A stretch of DNA of 64,000 nucleotides, from the NCBI GenBank assembly GCA_964611895.1, contig CAZTDN010000003.1:1-64000 (forward strand). Direction: 5' to 3'. The notes under the pieces are model-generated. The model was not told the origin of the DNA, searched no databases, and saw nothing but the letters and a program-made list of their open reading frames with translations. This DNA comes from JAIEOG01 sp964611895 (lineage in GTDB: Bacteria > Bdellovibrionota > FAC87 > UBA2466). Below are positions 40,659 through 50,489 of this stretch, piece after piece; positions within the stretch are counted from its first letter, which is position 1, and the number at the start of each line of letters is the position of its first letter. Made by a program: the position numbers and the translations under genes.

Positions 40659-43436
40659 ATGCGTTGGTTGGCCCTACTCCTAGCATTTGCGTCTTCGTAC
40701 GTATGCGCAAGCACTCCGAGCTACATCACTTTCCCATCGGACATCGACTGGGTCACTCAAGAAACCCCGCACTTTCAGATTCTCTACCGTCGAGGCAGCG
40801 ACCAGCTAGCTCAGCGCACGCTCCAGGCTGCGGAAAAAGCTCATGCCTTGCTCATGCCGATTTTCCAAGAAGCCCCCCCCAAAACCTGGATCGTTCTCAG
40901 TGATTTTCACGACTCTCTCAACGGCTACGCAATTGATTTTCCATTTCCACATTTTGTTGTTTTTGCAAGCCCACCGGAACCATCGAGTCAGCTCGCCACC
41001 CTCGACAAATGGCTCGACTCCGTAGTGCTTCATGAATACGTCCACGTGCTTCACTTGTACCCGGCACACGGTTTTTGGGCCGGGATGAAGACTGTTTTCG
41101 GGAGCTGGGTTCTCCCCAATGGAATGCTCCCAGCTCACTTGCACGAAGGCCTGGCTACTTTTTTGGAAACAGAGTTTTCGCGAGGGGGCAGGGGAAGGAG
41201 CGCGTCTTTTTCAATGCTCACTCGTATGGCTGTCAAAAAAGGGGTTTGGGGAAAAGAGTTTGTCCCTCTGGATCTCTTGGAAGGGAGCACGCGCTGGCCG
41301 CAAGGAGTTTCGCCGTATTATTTTGGCTACCAGATCTACTCAGAGCTATGGGCACGCAAAAAAGCACCAGGCCTCCATGCGTTCGTTCGGCATACCAGTC
41401 AGTCGCTGCTCCCTTACTGGCTAAGCCATTCTACCCGCCAGGTATACGGGGAGGACTACCCTTCCCTTTGGAAAAGCGTATTTGAAAAAAATCAATCTGT
41501 CGTCGAAAAGCAAATCCAGGAGATTGAAAGTCGCGCACTCTCCCCTCTCAAATACTCCACCCAATCCGGGTACTCGAAGTGGGATACTATCGTTTCTAAC
41601 GACGGTAAGGCGCTCTACTACCGCCAAAACCATCCCGACAGCGGCACCACCCTTGAGCGGATGCCACTGGAAGCGACCGAGCGCCGCGCTACCTTTGAGC
41701 TCGAAGCGGGCAACCAAGAAGGTCTCTGTGAAATAAGACAGGGAGATGATTCCTTTTTGTTTTTCACGGAAACGGATTGGACCTTCCAATACCAAAACAA
41801 TGTATTGAGAGTTCTGACGGCGGACTTCAAGAACAAGAAAACTCCCCTATCTGACGGCAAGCCACTGAACCATGTTCACGCCTTGGCGTGCGGACTTAGC
41901 AACGAGCTTCTGATTTATCAAGAAACCGCCGGTTCCGGTCATGTCGGGATCTGGAAATGGGACTCGACTCAAGGAACCCTTCAACTCCTTCGACAATGGA
42001 ACCTGCCCGCCGGCACTTGGATCACGTCTCTCAGCGTAGATTCCTCACGCTGGCTTACTTTACGCGAAGGTGTCTCCACAGCTTTTTACCGATGGGACGA
42101 CGCTCCCACCCCCCGATTGGTAAACCGGTTTCAGGGGCATTTTTATCGTCTGGGAAAGACGCTTTCCACGGGCGAGCTCCCGCTCATCGCAGATATTTCA
42201 GGAAGAGAAGAAGTTTGGGCCGTGCATCCAGAAAAAAAGACGGGGCGGAAATTGATTTCCGTGCTGGGCGGCATCAATAGCTTTGCAACCCTGAATAATA
42301 ACTGGTGGGTGAGCAGCTATGAGCACGGCGGGTATGACATCGCTCAAACCTCACCTGGGAATGAGAAAGCGCGCCCCTTACCCCTAGCGGCCCCCGAAGT
42401 CGGCCAGAACTTAACCGATGGACAAGCTCAGTCGTACAGTCCTTGGTCTACACTCTTGCCCAAAGCTTGGTTGCCGTCGTTTTTGATAGTTCCCGGCGGA
42501 GCACAGATATCCGCCTGGGTGCCAGGTTTCGATGTGGCTCAAAAACACGTCTACAACCTCTTTGGGGGCTACGACACTCGAGGGAGTCCGTTTTTTATTG
42601 GGGACTATTCTTATCGGTTTGGTCTGAGCCAGGAATTCCAGATTGATTTGAATTACCTGCCCACTTATCTCATTCGATCCGCCAATTTTTTGCATTCTTG
42701 GGGAGCTTCGGTTGGATACAATACCCGCCTTGGAAAAGATCTCCCCTGGCTATCTTTGAGCGCCATTTTTCGACGGGTAGAAAAATCCGCTCTGGGTGGA
42801 GCAGTCCAGTCTGTTGGTCTCTCGGTTGGATTGTCGAACACCTTTTGGCTCAAAACCACTCCACGAGGAATCGCCCCGCTGCGCGCGACGACTGTATCAA
42901 TCTCCCACGCTCAATACTTCAAAGCGCTGGGCAGCCGCGATGATTTTTTTGTTTCAACCGCGGCAGTGGATCAATACCTAAAAGTGCCATTTACCCAAAG
43001 GCATGTCCTCAAAATGGGCGGGCGTTTTGGCATCACCCAAGGCACGGTGCTGTACAACAGTTTCTTTCAGGGCGGGGGGGAATTGCAGTTCTCATCCGGC
43101 AGAGGCTTCTTTCTCAACAGAGGGTTCCTACCCGGGGCTTTTCTCAACAGAAAAATGCTCGCATTGAATTTAGATTATCTTTTTCCGATCGTGGACGTAC
43201 AGCGAGGGCCCGGACTGTGGCCGTTCTTTCTCAAACGCATAGAGGGGGCGTTGGTTCTGGACGTACTCTCTCAGAATGACTTTCAAAAGTACTACTACAG
43301 CGCAGGGCTGGAGGTGAAAACCCAGTGGAAGACCTTCTTTTACTTTCCAACCGCCGTTCGCTTTGGTGCGTACCACGCGCTTCACTCAGAAGGTGAGCCG
43401 CTCTATCTCACCATGGCTATTGAAGCGACTCTTTAG
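40659..43436 (+). CDS. Outer-membrane peptidase-propeller-barrel protein
   Basis: 925 residues. Signal peptide, then a gluzincin peptidase domain with HEYVH (His125, Glu126, His129) and a third ligand Glu163 in LHEGLATFLE; then, from about 300 to 590, repeating strands like TolB/WD40 beta-propeller blades; then, from about 610, amphipathic strands and a terminal stretch resembling the D15/BamA-type outer-membrane barrel, ending in YLTMAIEATL. Proteins with this three-part plan are seen in myxobacteria and Bdellovibrio relatives. TAGAAT ends six bases before the ATG with no ribosome site, a likely leaderless start. The 3' end overlaps ctpA by 20 bp. Confidence 0.8.
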   Translation: MRWLALLLAFASSYVCASTPSYITFPSDIDWVTQETPHFQILYRRGSDQLAQRTLQAAEKAHALLMPIFQEAPPKTWIVLSDFHDSLNGYAIDFPFPHFVVFASPPEPSSQLATLDKWLDSVVLHEYVHVLHLYPAHGFWAGMKTVFGSWVLPNGMLPAHLHEGLATFLETEFSRGGRGRSASFSMLTRMAVKKGVWGKEFVPLDLLEGSTRWPQGVSPYYFGYQIYSELWARKKAPGLHAFVRHTSQSLLPYWLSHSTRQVYGEDYPSLWKSVFEKNQSVVEKQIQEIESRALSPLKYSTQSGYSKWDTIVSNDGKALYYRQNHPDSGTTLERMPLEATERRATFELEAGNQEGLCEIRQGDDSFLFFTETDWTFQYQNNVLRVLTADFKNKKTPLSDGKPLNHVHALACGLSNELLIYQETAGSGHVGIWKWDSTQGTLQLLRQWNLPAGTWITSLSVDSSRWLTLREGVSTAFYRWDDAPTPRLVNRFQGHFYRLGKTLSTGELPLIADISGREEVWAVHPEKKTGRKLISVLGGINSFATLNNNWWVSSYEHGGYDIAQTSPGNEKARPLPLAAPEVGQNLTDGQAQSYSPWSTLLPKAWLPSFLIVPGGAQISAWVPGFDVAQKHVYNLFGGYDTRGSPFFIGDYSYRFGLSQEFQIDLNYLPTYLIRSANFLHSWGASVGYNTRLGKDLPWLSLSAIFRRVEKSALGGAVQSVGLSVGLSNTFWLKTTPRGIAPLRATTVSISHAQYFKALGSRDDFFVSTAAVDQYLKVPFTQRHVLKMGGRFGITQGTVLYNSFFQGGGELQFSSGRGFFLNRGFLPGAFLNRKMLALNLDYLFPIVDVQRGPGLWPFFLKRIEGALVLDVLSQNDFQKYYYSAGLEVKTQWKTFFYFPTAVRFGAYHALHSEGEPLYLTMAIEATL

Positions 43437-44841
43437 GCTCGTCGATTTCCGGTTCTGGCTCTTTTGCGTGAGTTACGGGGCTCGCAGGAGTGCGTTCAAA
43501 AACAGACCACGCTTTGAGGTAGCTCAAGCTTTGTTGTAACTGAAAGTCGACTTTGATCATATCTGCAGGATCATCCACTCGGATTTTTTTGCCGTCTTTT
43601 TCTTTGATGGGCCGTTTGTCTTTGTATTTATCCAACTCTTCTTCAGAGGCACCTGTTTTTTCATTCTCACCCAAAATATGACCCTGCAGGTCCGCCTCGC
43701 GCAGTGGCTTGGGGCCCTTGCTTTTTTCAATGAGGCTGGCGTCGAGCCGTTCCACTTCGATGTCGGGATGGATACCTTTTGACTGAATGGATCGGCCACT
43801 CGGTGTGTAGTAGCGAGCTACGGTGAGTTTTAGACCGGCTTTGTTGTCTAGCGAAATAATCGTCTGAACAGAACCCTTTCCGAATGTTGGCTTGCCTACA
43901 ATAATCGCTCTGCGATGATCCTGCAGTGCTCCGGCTACGATTTCAGACGCGCTAGCACTCGATTCGTTGACCAAGACCACCATCTTGAAATCCTTGTACG
44001 GATTTTGACCTGAGGAGTATTCGACTTCTTTTTGGCTTTTGTCTCGACTCACGGTGCTCACAATAGGAAGACGATCCAAGAACAAGCCAGACACTGAGAC
44101 CGCTTCATCCAACAGGCCGCCGGGATTGGCTCTCAGATCGAGCACCACTCCTTTGAGTGGTTTAGCGTTAAGTTTGGTCAGGCTTTCGATCTTTTGACGA
44201 AGGTCACGAGCCGTGTTGGCCTGAAAATTGGTGATTCGCAACCAAGCGTAGTCGGGCTCAATCAAGCCACCTTTCACTGCCACAACATTGATCACATCCC
44301 GTTCGATTTCGATAGGGATCAGCCCCTCTTTACCTTTGCGCGCCATATGCAAAGTAATCTTCGAGCCCTTCTTGCCGCGCATATACCCTACGGCATCTTG
44401 GAGCGTCAGACCCTTGGTGGCTTTTTTAATTTTCTGAGCGCGGTCCTCGATCATGATGATGCGATCGCCGGGCTCCACTCCCGCTCTAAATGCCGGAGTG
44501 TCTTCGATCGGAGTGACAACGGTGAGGTATCCGTCTGTTACAGTGATTTCAATACCCAGGCCACCGAACTTACCCGAAGTATCCACCTGCATTTCTTTAT
44601 ACTGATCGGGGGGCAAGTAGACCGTATGGGGATCCAGGGTACCCAGCATCCCCTTGATCGCGCCTTCAATCAGCTTTTTCGGCTCCACTTTTTCGACGTA
44701 GTTGTTTTGGACGTAATGCAGGACCTTAGAGAAAATTTCCAGCTGATCAAATCCGCTAGTGGCCGCATAGAGCACGCGCGATCCATCGTAGGCAATTACC
44801 CCCACGATCCCGGCCAAACAACCTAGAAAAAGGCGCTTCAT
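43417..44841 (-). CDS. ctpA: Carboxy-terminal processing protease (S41, CtpA)
   Basis: 474 residues. One N-terminal helix anchors it to the inner membrane. A PDZ domain (FGGLGIEITVTDGYLTVVTP, then AGVEPGDRIIMI) is followed by the S41 core: LDLRANPGGLLDEAV, the nucleophile region NESSASASEIVAGAL, and the catalytic Lys in FGKGSVQTI. CtpA trims periplasmic proteins and, in some Gram-negatives, peptidoglycan hydrolases. The C-terminus is charged, Glu/Lys-rich. It is convergent with the giant barrel protein and divergent from the TadG-like gene. Confidence 0.95.
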   Translation of the reverse strand: MKRLFLGCLAGIVGVIAYDGSRVLYAATSGFDQLEIFSKVLHYVQNNYVEKVEPKKLIEGAIKGMLGTLDPHTVYLPPDQYKEMQVDTSGKFGGLGIEITVTDGYLTVVTPIEDTPAFRAGVEPGDRIIMIEDRAQKIKKATKGLTLQDAVGYMRGKKGSKITLHMARKGKEGLIPIEIERDVINVVAVKGGLIEPDYAWLRITNFQANTARDLRQKIESLTKLNAKPLKGVVLDLRANPGGLLDEAVSVSGLFLDRLPIVSTVSRDKSQKEVEYSSGQNPYKDFKMVVLVNESSASASEIVAGALQDHRRAIIVGKPTFGKGSVQTIISLDNKAGLKLTVARYYTPSGRSIQSKGIHPDIEVERLDASLIEKSKGPKPLREADLQGHILGENEKTGASEEELDKYKDKRPIKEKDGKKIRVDDPADMIKVDFQLQQSLSYLKAWSVFERTPASPVTHAKEPEPEIDEPKESLQ

Positions 44842-44926
44842 GCCTCGTTATCGGCAACCCCGCGCTAAAGCCAAAGGTAAACCCACTTCCTAAAGAAATT
44901 CGGACAGTTGCCGATATAGATGCAAG

Positions 44927-44955
44927 TAGCAGTTATTGATAACGCGGCGTATAAT
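44927..44955 (+). promoter_or_regulatory. Promoter of the TadG-like gene (probably leaderless)
   Basis: A perfect TATAAT (44950-44955) with a weak TAGCAG (44927-44932) 17 bp upstream. Seven bases separate the -10 box from the ATG at 44963, so transcription should start at or next to that ATG. There is no ribosome site upstream of it. Confidence 0.55.
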
Positions 44956-44962
44956 TATAAGT

Positions 44963-46813
44963 ATGCGGGTTGATGGGAAAAATTACTTCCAAAGGCGCGA
45001 TCGCCAAGGGGAAAAAGGGCAAGTCGCCATCCTTTTTGCCCTGATTTTTACTTTCATGTTCATTCTTTTCGCAATGGTCGTGGATTTTGGCCATTTGATT
45101 AACAACAAGATCAACCTGCAAAACGCAGCCGATGCGGCAGCCTACTCCGGCGCCGCTTGGCAGGCCCGAGCCCTGAGCAATCTCGGGCAGATGAACTATT
45201 ACTTAAGACAGAATCTCAAAGAACTCGCAATGCGTTTGCAAGTGACTCACTTGCGCCATAATCGAAATTTTCCCCGCGGGTCCGCGGTATACAAAGGAAA
45301 TGGTGGTACCCCAAACGTAGAACCGTTTATTTGCCAACAGGCTCATGGCTATCAAGCCCTTTCTGGGTTGAAATACCGATACGACACCAATCTTTGCCGA
45401 AATGCTTCTCCGAGCACCGGGGGTTTGCCTCCCATCGTTGTACCTCCGGTCATTGCGGACTTTGACCCTTTTGCGGTAGCGATCGCAGCACAGATCCGGA
45501 AAATCGCCGACGCTGCTAAACAAGAGTGCGCTGCAGCTGCCAACGACAATCGCCGATTGGCAGAACATTTAGTCGATATGTACACTCGCAGATCCCGCAC
45601 CCACGCAGAGCGCATGCGAGAAATCGAGGCTTGGATCAACGAGGCCGGAGGGGGCAATGCCGAGAACAATCGCCACCCCATGGTGCAAGTTGCATTCGAG
45701 TCTGCCCGTCGCAACCTCACACTCGCCAACCGCGATGAGTTTCAAATGCAAGTACTTACTCCTTCGGGGAATGAGTACGTTCGTTTAAATGAAAATGCGA
45801 TGCGTGGTAGCGTTTTTTATGTGCGCTTTAACGTCGAGGGAGAGGGCTGTGTAGGACGTCCTGACTTTCTGGACTTCAACAACATGGTCGCTTCTCTCAA
45901 TAAAGACCAGACGATTGTTACCTATTTTGCCGTCAAGCTGAGCTCCAAACCGCGCATGCTTTTCATGCCACAGGCCTGGATCGATGCTGCCTTCCCTACA
46001 TTGCAGGCATTTGCCGCAGCCAAACCTTTTGGTAGCCGTGTTGGACCTGACGTCGCCGCGGATCAACTCGTGCCGATTCCTAACCGACCGGGAAACAACA
46101 ACCGAATGGTGAATTTCAGTTTTCGCCCCGGAGACAATCTTGGGATCATGAACACCAAAATCATGGCCATGCTGGACGCACTTCACCCATTCAACCAGGT
46201 GGGCCGCCCACAAGGAGAGCAAAATGCCGGGTGGCCGGACCCACAAAAAGGCCCGGACCTGCGGCTCGCACTGCGTGCGATTACCGCGCCAACGATATTT
46301 GACTCTCTCATGTACACGATCTTTCCCAACCCTGAACGGCAGGACGATTGGGCCGAACCAGAATATGCCCAAGTACTCTATCCGGATTACCTGGAAGCCT
46401 CTAACGGCAACAACCAAATCGTCGATACCAATCAACCGCGCACCCCCGCCTATTACCCAACGACGGGGCAACAACAAGGACAGGGTTGGATTCCCGTCCA
46501 CGCAGACAACATAGGTCGTAGGTACGGTAATATTGCGTATGCAGAAGAGGGCCCGGCCTCGCACGCAGTAGAATTGGCGACAGGACTTCCGATTATTGGC
46601 GGGAAGGAAAGAGAATTTGGTTTTGCTGACCGAGACCTCGTAAACAGTGGCTGGGCACCGGAAGGTCGCCGAGGCAGGATTGGTTATTCGGTGAAATTTA
46701 TTTCGTTCGACGCGCTGATGCGCACCATGGTCGTTCGAGATGCCAACGGCACGAACGGCCCCATTCGGAACCCCCCCACCGGCGACACCAACCTAACCAA
46801 TATTTATCACTGA
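44963..46813 (+). CDS. TadG-like pilus-assembly/secreted protein
   Basis: 616 residues from the ATG at 44963; a TTG at 44936 is in frame but lies before the predicted transcription start. Residues 18-45 match the TadE/TadG-type leader: GQVAILFALIFTFMFILF then AMVVDFGHLINNKINLQNAADAAAYSGA, where the Asp-Ala rich end of the helix is characteristic. The rest is a long extracytoplasmic region with many Asn and Pro and no known domain. TadG proteins support Flp/tad pili, but no other tad gene is nearby. The 3' end overlaps the convergent membrane-protein gene by 7 bp. Confidence 0.68.
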   Translation: MRVDGKNYFQRRDRQGEKGQVAILFALIFTFMFILFAMVVDFGHLINNKINLQNAADAAAYSGAAWQARALSNLGQMNYYLRQNLKELAMRLQVTHLRHNRNFPRGSAVYKGNGGTPNVEPFICQQAHGYQALSGLKYRYDTNLCRNASPSTGGLPPIVVPPVIADFDPFAVAIAAQIRKIADAAKQECAAAANDNRRLAEHLVDMYTRRSRTHAERMREIEAWINEAGGGNAENNRHPMVQVAFESARRNLTLANRDEFQMQVLTPSGNEYVRLNENAMRGSVFYVRFNVEGEGCVGRPDFLDFNNMVASLNKDQTIVTYFAVKLSSKPRMLFMPQAWIDAAFPTLQAFAAAKPFGSRVGPDVAADQLVPIPNRPGNNNRMVNFSFRPGDNLGIMNTKIMAMLDALHPFNQVGRPQGEQNAGWPDPQKGPDLRLALRAITAPTIFDSLMYTIFPNPERQDDWAEPEYAQVLYPDYLEASNGNNQIVDTNQPRTPAYYPTTGQQQGQGWIPVHADNIGRRYGNIAYAEEGPASHAVELATGLPIIGGKEREFGFADRDLVNSGWAPEGRRGRIGYSVKFISFDALMRTMVVRDANGTNGPIRNPPTGDTNLTNIYH

Positions 46814-47811
46814 TTCATCAGGCCAATCGCAAACAGGTCAGCTCCCCCTCGGCACGAAGTCTGAAAAAGCACTTGTCCGTTTTCATTGGGAGTGGGAATA
46901 GTCGTTCTGAAATCCAAAACAGCGTGCGGTGTGAGCAGGAGTTCTTCGTGCAGTATAGATTCTTGCTGCCCTGCCGTCATCCCCACCTTGCACAGCAAGG
47001 TGTTCTCTGTAGAATTTTGAGTGCGGTAGGCTACTACCAGCTCTTCACCTTGATTAAACGAAATGTACCTGCAGCCCGTGGTGGCGGTGTCTTTAGCGAC
47101 CAAAGCTCCCTCACATCGCAACCGCGGGAGAGAAAGTTTATACTGTGTGTCCAGGCCAACCGCCAACACACTCAACAAGCAAACAGCCAAGACCGCTCTG
47201 CCCAATCGATACGGCCGCACGGAAACTTTTTCCAATCCCGCAGCGATAACTAGATTCAAAACCAAGCAAACTCCCCAAAAGGCGAGTGAATAGACCGGCC
47301 CCTCCCAATTTTCGGGCGCGGCAAAACACGCTCTGTGAATGCAATTTACATTCTGAGCTGAAGAGAAACCCCAATAAGAAACACCAAAAATGAATGGATT
47401 CAGCACCGCCGCTTTCACAACGGCATTCTCTTTTTCTCGGGGCAGGAGAAACACGGCAGCCACCCCTAGGGGGATGGTGAAGTAATGGTAATGGGACAAG
47501 AGGAACTCATCCAGCGGATACCCTGGTTGATAAAGATAAGAAACTAAACCCAGTGGGCTATTTCCCGTCGACAAAGTCCAGAGATTATCCAACAACCAAA
47601 AAACTTGCGTAAAGCTCGCTATCGCCAGAAAAGCGATGATAAGGCCCCGATCTTCCTTGACCAGGCCATATCCCATAGCCGCGAGGGCTAAGTTGCAAAA
47701 CCACCAATAGTGCCCAACCTCCAACCCATACCGCTGGATATCCACGCCGGTGTTCACCGCTCCCCATGCTAGGAGAATGAACCCGAGCGCACGCAAAAGC
47801 GCGGCACTCAT
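46807..47811 (-). CDS. Polytopic membrane protein with C-terminal periplasmic domain
   Basis: 334 residues from the ATG at 47811, which overlaps the upstream stop (ATGA). Seven or so helices (about 5-22, 36-50, 58-75, 110-125, 140-150, 175-190, 205-220) with many aromatic residues and the pattern HYHYFTIPLGVAAVFLLP, then a soluble region of about 100 residues with two Cys pairs. I do not recognise the family; the helix bundle vaguely resembles small TIGR02206-type proteins. It is coupled to the lipoprotein gene upstream. Confidence 0.65.
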   Translation of the reverse strand: MSAALLRALGFILLAWGAVNTGVDIQRYGLEVGHYWWFCNLALAAMGYGLVKEDRGLIIAFLAIASFTQVFWLLDNLWTLSTGNSPLGLVSYLYQPGYPLDEFLLSHYHYFTIPLGVAAVFLLPREKENAVVKAAVLNPFIFGVSYWGFSSAQNVNCIHRACFAAPENWEGPVYSLAFWGVCLVLNLVIAAGLEKVSVRPYRLGRAVLAVCLLSVLAVGLDTQYKLSLPRLRCEGALVAKDTATTGCRYISFNQGEELVVAYRTQNSTENTLLCKVGMTAGQQESILHEELLLTPHAVLDFRTTIPTPNENGQVLFQTSCRGGADLFAIGLMNQ

Positions 47812-49601
47812 GAGCACCCTTTGCCTTTACACGCTTTGATTCCATTGCCGGAAACCGAGATGGACACGTTATTGCCCGCCGTTTCCGGGTGGTCTTTGGT
47901 TTGAGTATTGAACAAGATCACACCGTAGTACGTTGTCTTTTTTGCAGAGGGACGGAACACAACTCCAAAGTTGCACGAAGTCCCTCGCTCGATGACAAAC
48001 GGAGCCGATCCACAATTCGAGCTCTTAATGGAAAAGCCCGGCGGCATAGTGATGTAATTCACCGTAGTGTCATTCGTATCCGAACGCAAAACCAGCGTTT
48101 GCGGGTAGGAATCCTTATCTTCTTCAACACTGCCGAACTGCATCGAAGTCGGGGTCGCTGCGACTACCGATTGGGTAGATACCACGAGCGACTTCATCGC
48201 TGGTTCGTAGGGCGGTGGTGACTGACAGGCCAAGATGAACGTCATCGACGCGTAAACAGGTGGCGAAATGACAGTGGAACCACTCGAGTTTGCCGGGAGT
48301 GTGATCGGTGCACCATTAGCGGTAAGTGTGCAGGTATTCGCCACCACATTGGAGGCAGCCCAGGTTACCGCGACGGTAGACCCGCGAGCCACCATGCTAG
48401 ACGCCGAAAGGCTTAGCACCGGGGCCGAACCCTGGCCCACCTGAATCAAAGCGGTTACCGGACTCAAAGGAGCTCCGTTTGCTCCCTGGCAAACCAATTG
48501 AACTGTTTTTGCCGAAGTAATTCCTGACAGAGGCACAGAAGTGCCCTGATTTCCTGAGCCAATACTGATTCCGTCTGTCGTCGAAACAACACAGCTAGAA
48601 GCACTCAACGCGCGCCAAGTCACGTAAGCAGTACCTCCGTAATTAACGACTGCAAGTGGAGAACTCGGTACGCTGGAAGAAGAGGCGACTCCCAACGTTA
48701 AAGTTGAGGCAACCGGCTGGATCTGCGATGGACTACCATACGCATTGATGGTCAACTGCCACTCGACGCCGTTTAGATCCGTGCCATAGATGCACAAGAT
48801 CCCTTGCGCATTCGGCGCAAACCGGACATTCGTCCAGCTCACATTGGCTGGCCAAGCGCCTAAGTATTGATTGATAAAAGAGCTGCCTGTCGACACGGCC
48901 GCCCACCAGTTTCCAGACGTCGCATCTCGACCGATAATATCTATTCTGGCGTCGTTATTAATGTCGATGGCCGTCACATTTTGCCAGTTTTGAGAGGCTC
49001 CCCAGATTCCCCAGTACACATAGTTAGGAGTGCCCATGCCCAGCGAAACATACCAGTAACCAGTGGTGTAGTCCCAAGCGATGCGATCGCTAATGGTGTC
49101 CGCATTCACGTCGCCCACAAACTGAAAGCGGAAGTTAGTCGTGGTTGGCCCACTGGAGCCTGAAGTGGTTGTGGAATAAGAAACCGGCGCAGAGCAAGAG
49201 GCGCTTTCACCAGCGCCATTGTTCACGAAAAACTGAACTGAGTTTGAAGTCGCGTCCAGGGGCGTAGCAGTGAGCAAAAAAGTGCTTTGGTAAGGAGAAG
49301 GAGTTCCGAATGCCTGCATCTGCAGACCTGCTGGGCGCGTCACAACAATGGAAGTGATCTGCGCACTTTGGTTGGGCACCACCGCAAAAGTGACGGTCGG
49401 TGCCGTCCCTTGAATCGCGCCAGAGCTGTTCACGGATACCGCTACTGGATTGGGGTTCACCGTGACCTGACAGCTCAAAACGCTGGAAGCTGTTTCGCTC
49501 GTGAGAATCGTGGAGCGTTGGGTACAGGCTCCCAGGACGATAGACAAACTCGCGATAGTAAATAGCTCAATAGCCGCAGAGACGGATCGAGTGTTGCGCA
49601 T
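47808..49601 (-). CDS. Large lipoprotein with beta-repeat and ASH-like domains
   Basis: 597 residues, GAGGGG ribosome site. The lipobox LGAC gives lipidated Cys26. Residues about 155-275 hold repeats like WAAVSTGSS and DINNDARIDIIGRDATSGNWWA of the FG-GAP/VCBS beta-propeller kind. Two Ig-like repeats follow, then a C-terminal ASH/choice-of-anchor-like domain with FGSVEEDKDSYPQTLVL and GVVFRPSAKKTTYYGVILF. Cys residues come in pairs along the chain. A surface-exposed adhesin-like role is possible. It lies upstream of the coupled membrane-protein gene. Confidence 0.7.
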   Translation of the reverse strand: MRNTRSVSAAIELFTIASLSIVLGACTQRSTILTSETASSVLSCQVTVNPNPVAVSVNSSGAIQGTAPTVTFAVVPNQSAQITSIVVTRPAGLQMQAFGTPSPYQSTFLLTATPLDATSNSVQFFVNNGAGESASCSAPVSYSTTTSGSSGPTTTNFRFQFVGDVNADTISDRIAWDYTTGYWYVSLGMGTPNYVYWGIWGASQNWQNVTAIDINNDARIDIIGRDATSGNWWAAVSTGSSFINQYLGAWPANVSWTNVRFAPNAQGILCIYGTDLNGVEWQLTINAYGSPSQIQPVASTLTLGVASSSSVPSSPLAVVNYGGTAYVTWRALSASSCVVSTTDGISIGSGNQGTSVPLSGITSAKTVQLVCQGANGAPLSPVTALIQVGQGSAPVLSLSASSMVARGSTVAVTWAASNVVANTCTLTANGAPITLPANSSGSTVISPPVYASMTFILACQSPPPYEPAMKSLVVSTQSVVAATPTSMQFGSVEEDKDSYPQTLVLRSDTNDTTVNYITMPPGFSIKSSNCGSAPFVIERGTSCNFGVVFRPSAKKTTYYGVILFNTQTKDHPETAGNNVSISVSGNGIKACKGKGCS

Positions 49602-49846
49602 TTTCCCCTCACAGACTGGTACGCTATTTTTCTATGCACGAGCCCTGCCAAACTTTTGTGCGCAAGTCGGCTTCCAAAGCGTCGAAGTTCTTTACACCCA
49701 GCGACCACCCAAGACCTTAGCCCTTGAAAATACAAATCAATTCCAGCCTGAAACTTAGCCACCCCATGTCACGCAGGGCTGTAAAAACCTTAGACTCTAC
49801 GGGCGCGGATGCTAAACTATTCAAAACTCTCCTGGAAGGTAATGCC

Positions 49847-50470
49847 ATGCTGCTAGCCCTGAAGACTTTGGTTTTACTCCTCCTTGCCGCGGTTTCTCAT
49901 ACTCACGCTGAGCCCAATGAATGGTGCAGTAACTGTACTGTTACCGGTGGGACCAACCGGGCGGAGTCTTCGGCCCTCTTCGTTCCGGGATATCAGCTCA
50001 TGTCGCTAGCTGGATTGCTTGACCTTCAACCGCCCAGTCGGGACGAAGCGCTCAAACTCGGTACCGAAGGGCTAGCGGGGTTTTTCTTCTCTGCAGAGCA
50101 GACCATTTCTGTTGTGGAATCCGCGTCGGCCCTGGATAAAGCGATCACTCCTAGAGGTTTTCCAGACCCTCTTTTGGAGTCGCTCAAAGCGCTTGCGCGA
50201 GTCATTCTATCCGGCCCGACAAAGGGCGCGAAGCTCAACTCCCAATTGAGTGATCTGGGAAACGGAAACACCGCAAGAACGGCGATCACTTGGAACCCAG
50301 ATTCTATAATTACCGCAGAAATCGCTTTTGCTAATGCCCTGCACCGGTACAACCAGGTCGTCGACAAAGCGGCAACGAGCAACCCCGGCCTGTTCAAGGA
50401 TAGAAATTTTCTGGCAATAAACAAAATGCTCACGACCATGAACAGCGGATACCGCGCTGGAAAAAAATAG
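49847..50470 (+). CDS. Exported protein of unknown function
   Basis: 207 residues from the ATG at 49847 preceded by GGAAGG; longer in-frame starts lack a ribosome site. The signal peptide (ALKTLVLLLLAAVSHTHA) is clear. A WCSNC motif (Cys residues near 26 and 29) comes directly after it, resembling a redox or metal site near the mature N-terminus. The rest is mostly helical. The following barrel gene starts 20 bp downstream and is probably co-transcribed. Function unknown. Confidence 0.65.
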   Translation: MLLALKTLVLLLLAAVSHTHAEPNEWCSNCTVTGGTNRAESSALFVPGYQLMSLAGLLDLQPPSRDEALKLGTEGLAGFFFSAEQTISVVESASALDKAITPRGFPDPLLESLKALARVILSGPTKGAKLNSQLSDLGNGNTARTAITWNPDSIITAEIAFANALHRYNQVVDKAATSNPGLFKDRNFLAINKMLTTMNSGYRAGKK

Positions 50471-50489
50471 ACGGAGACTTAGCTCTAAA

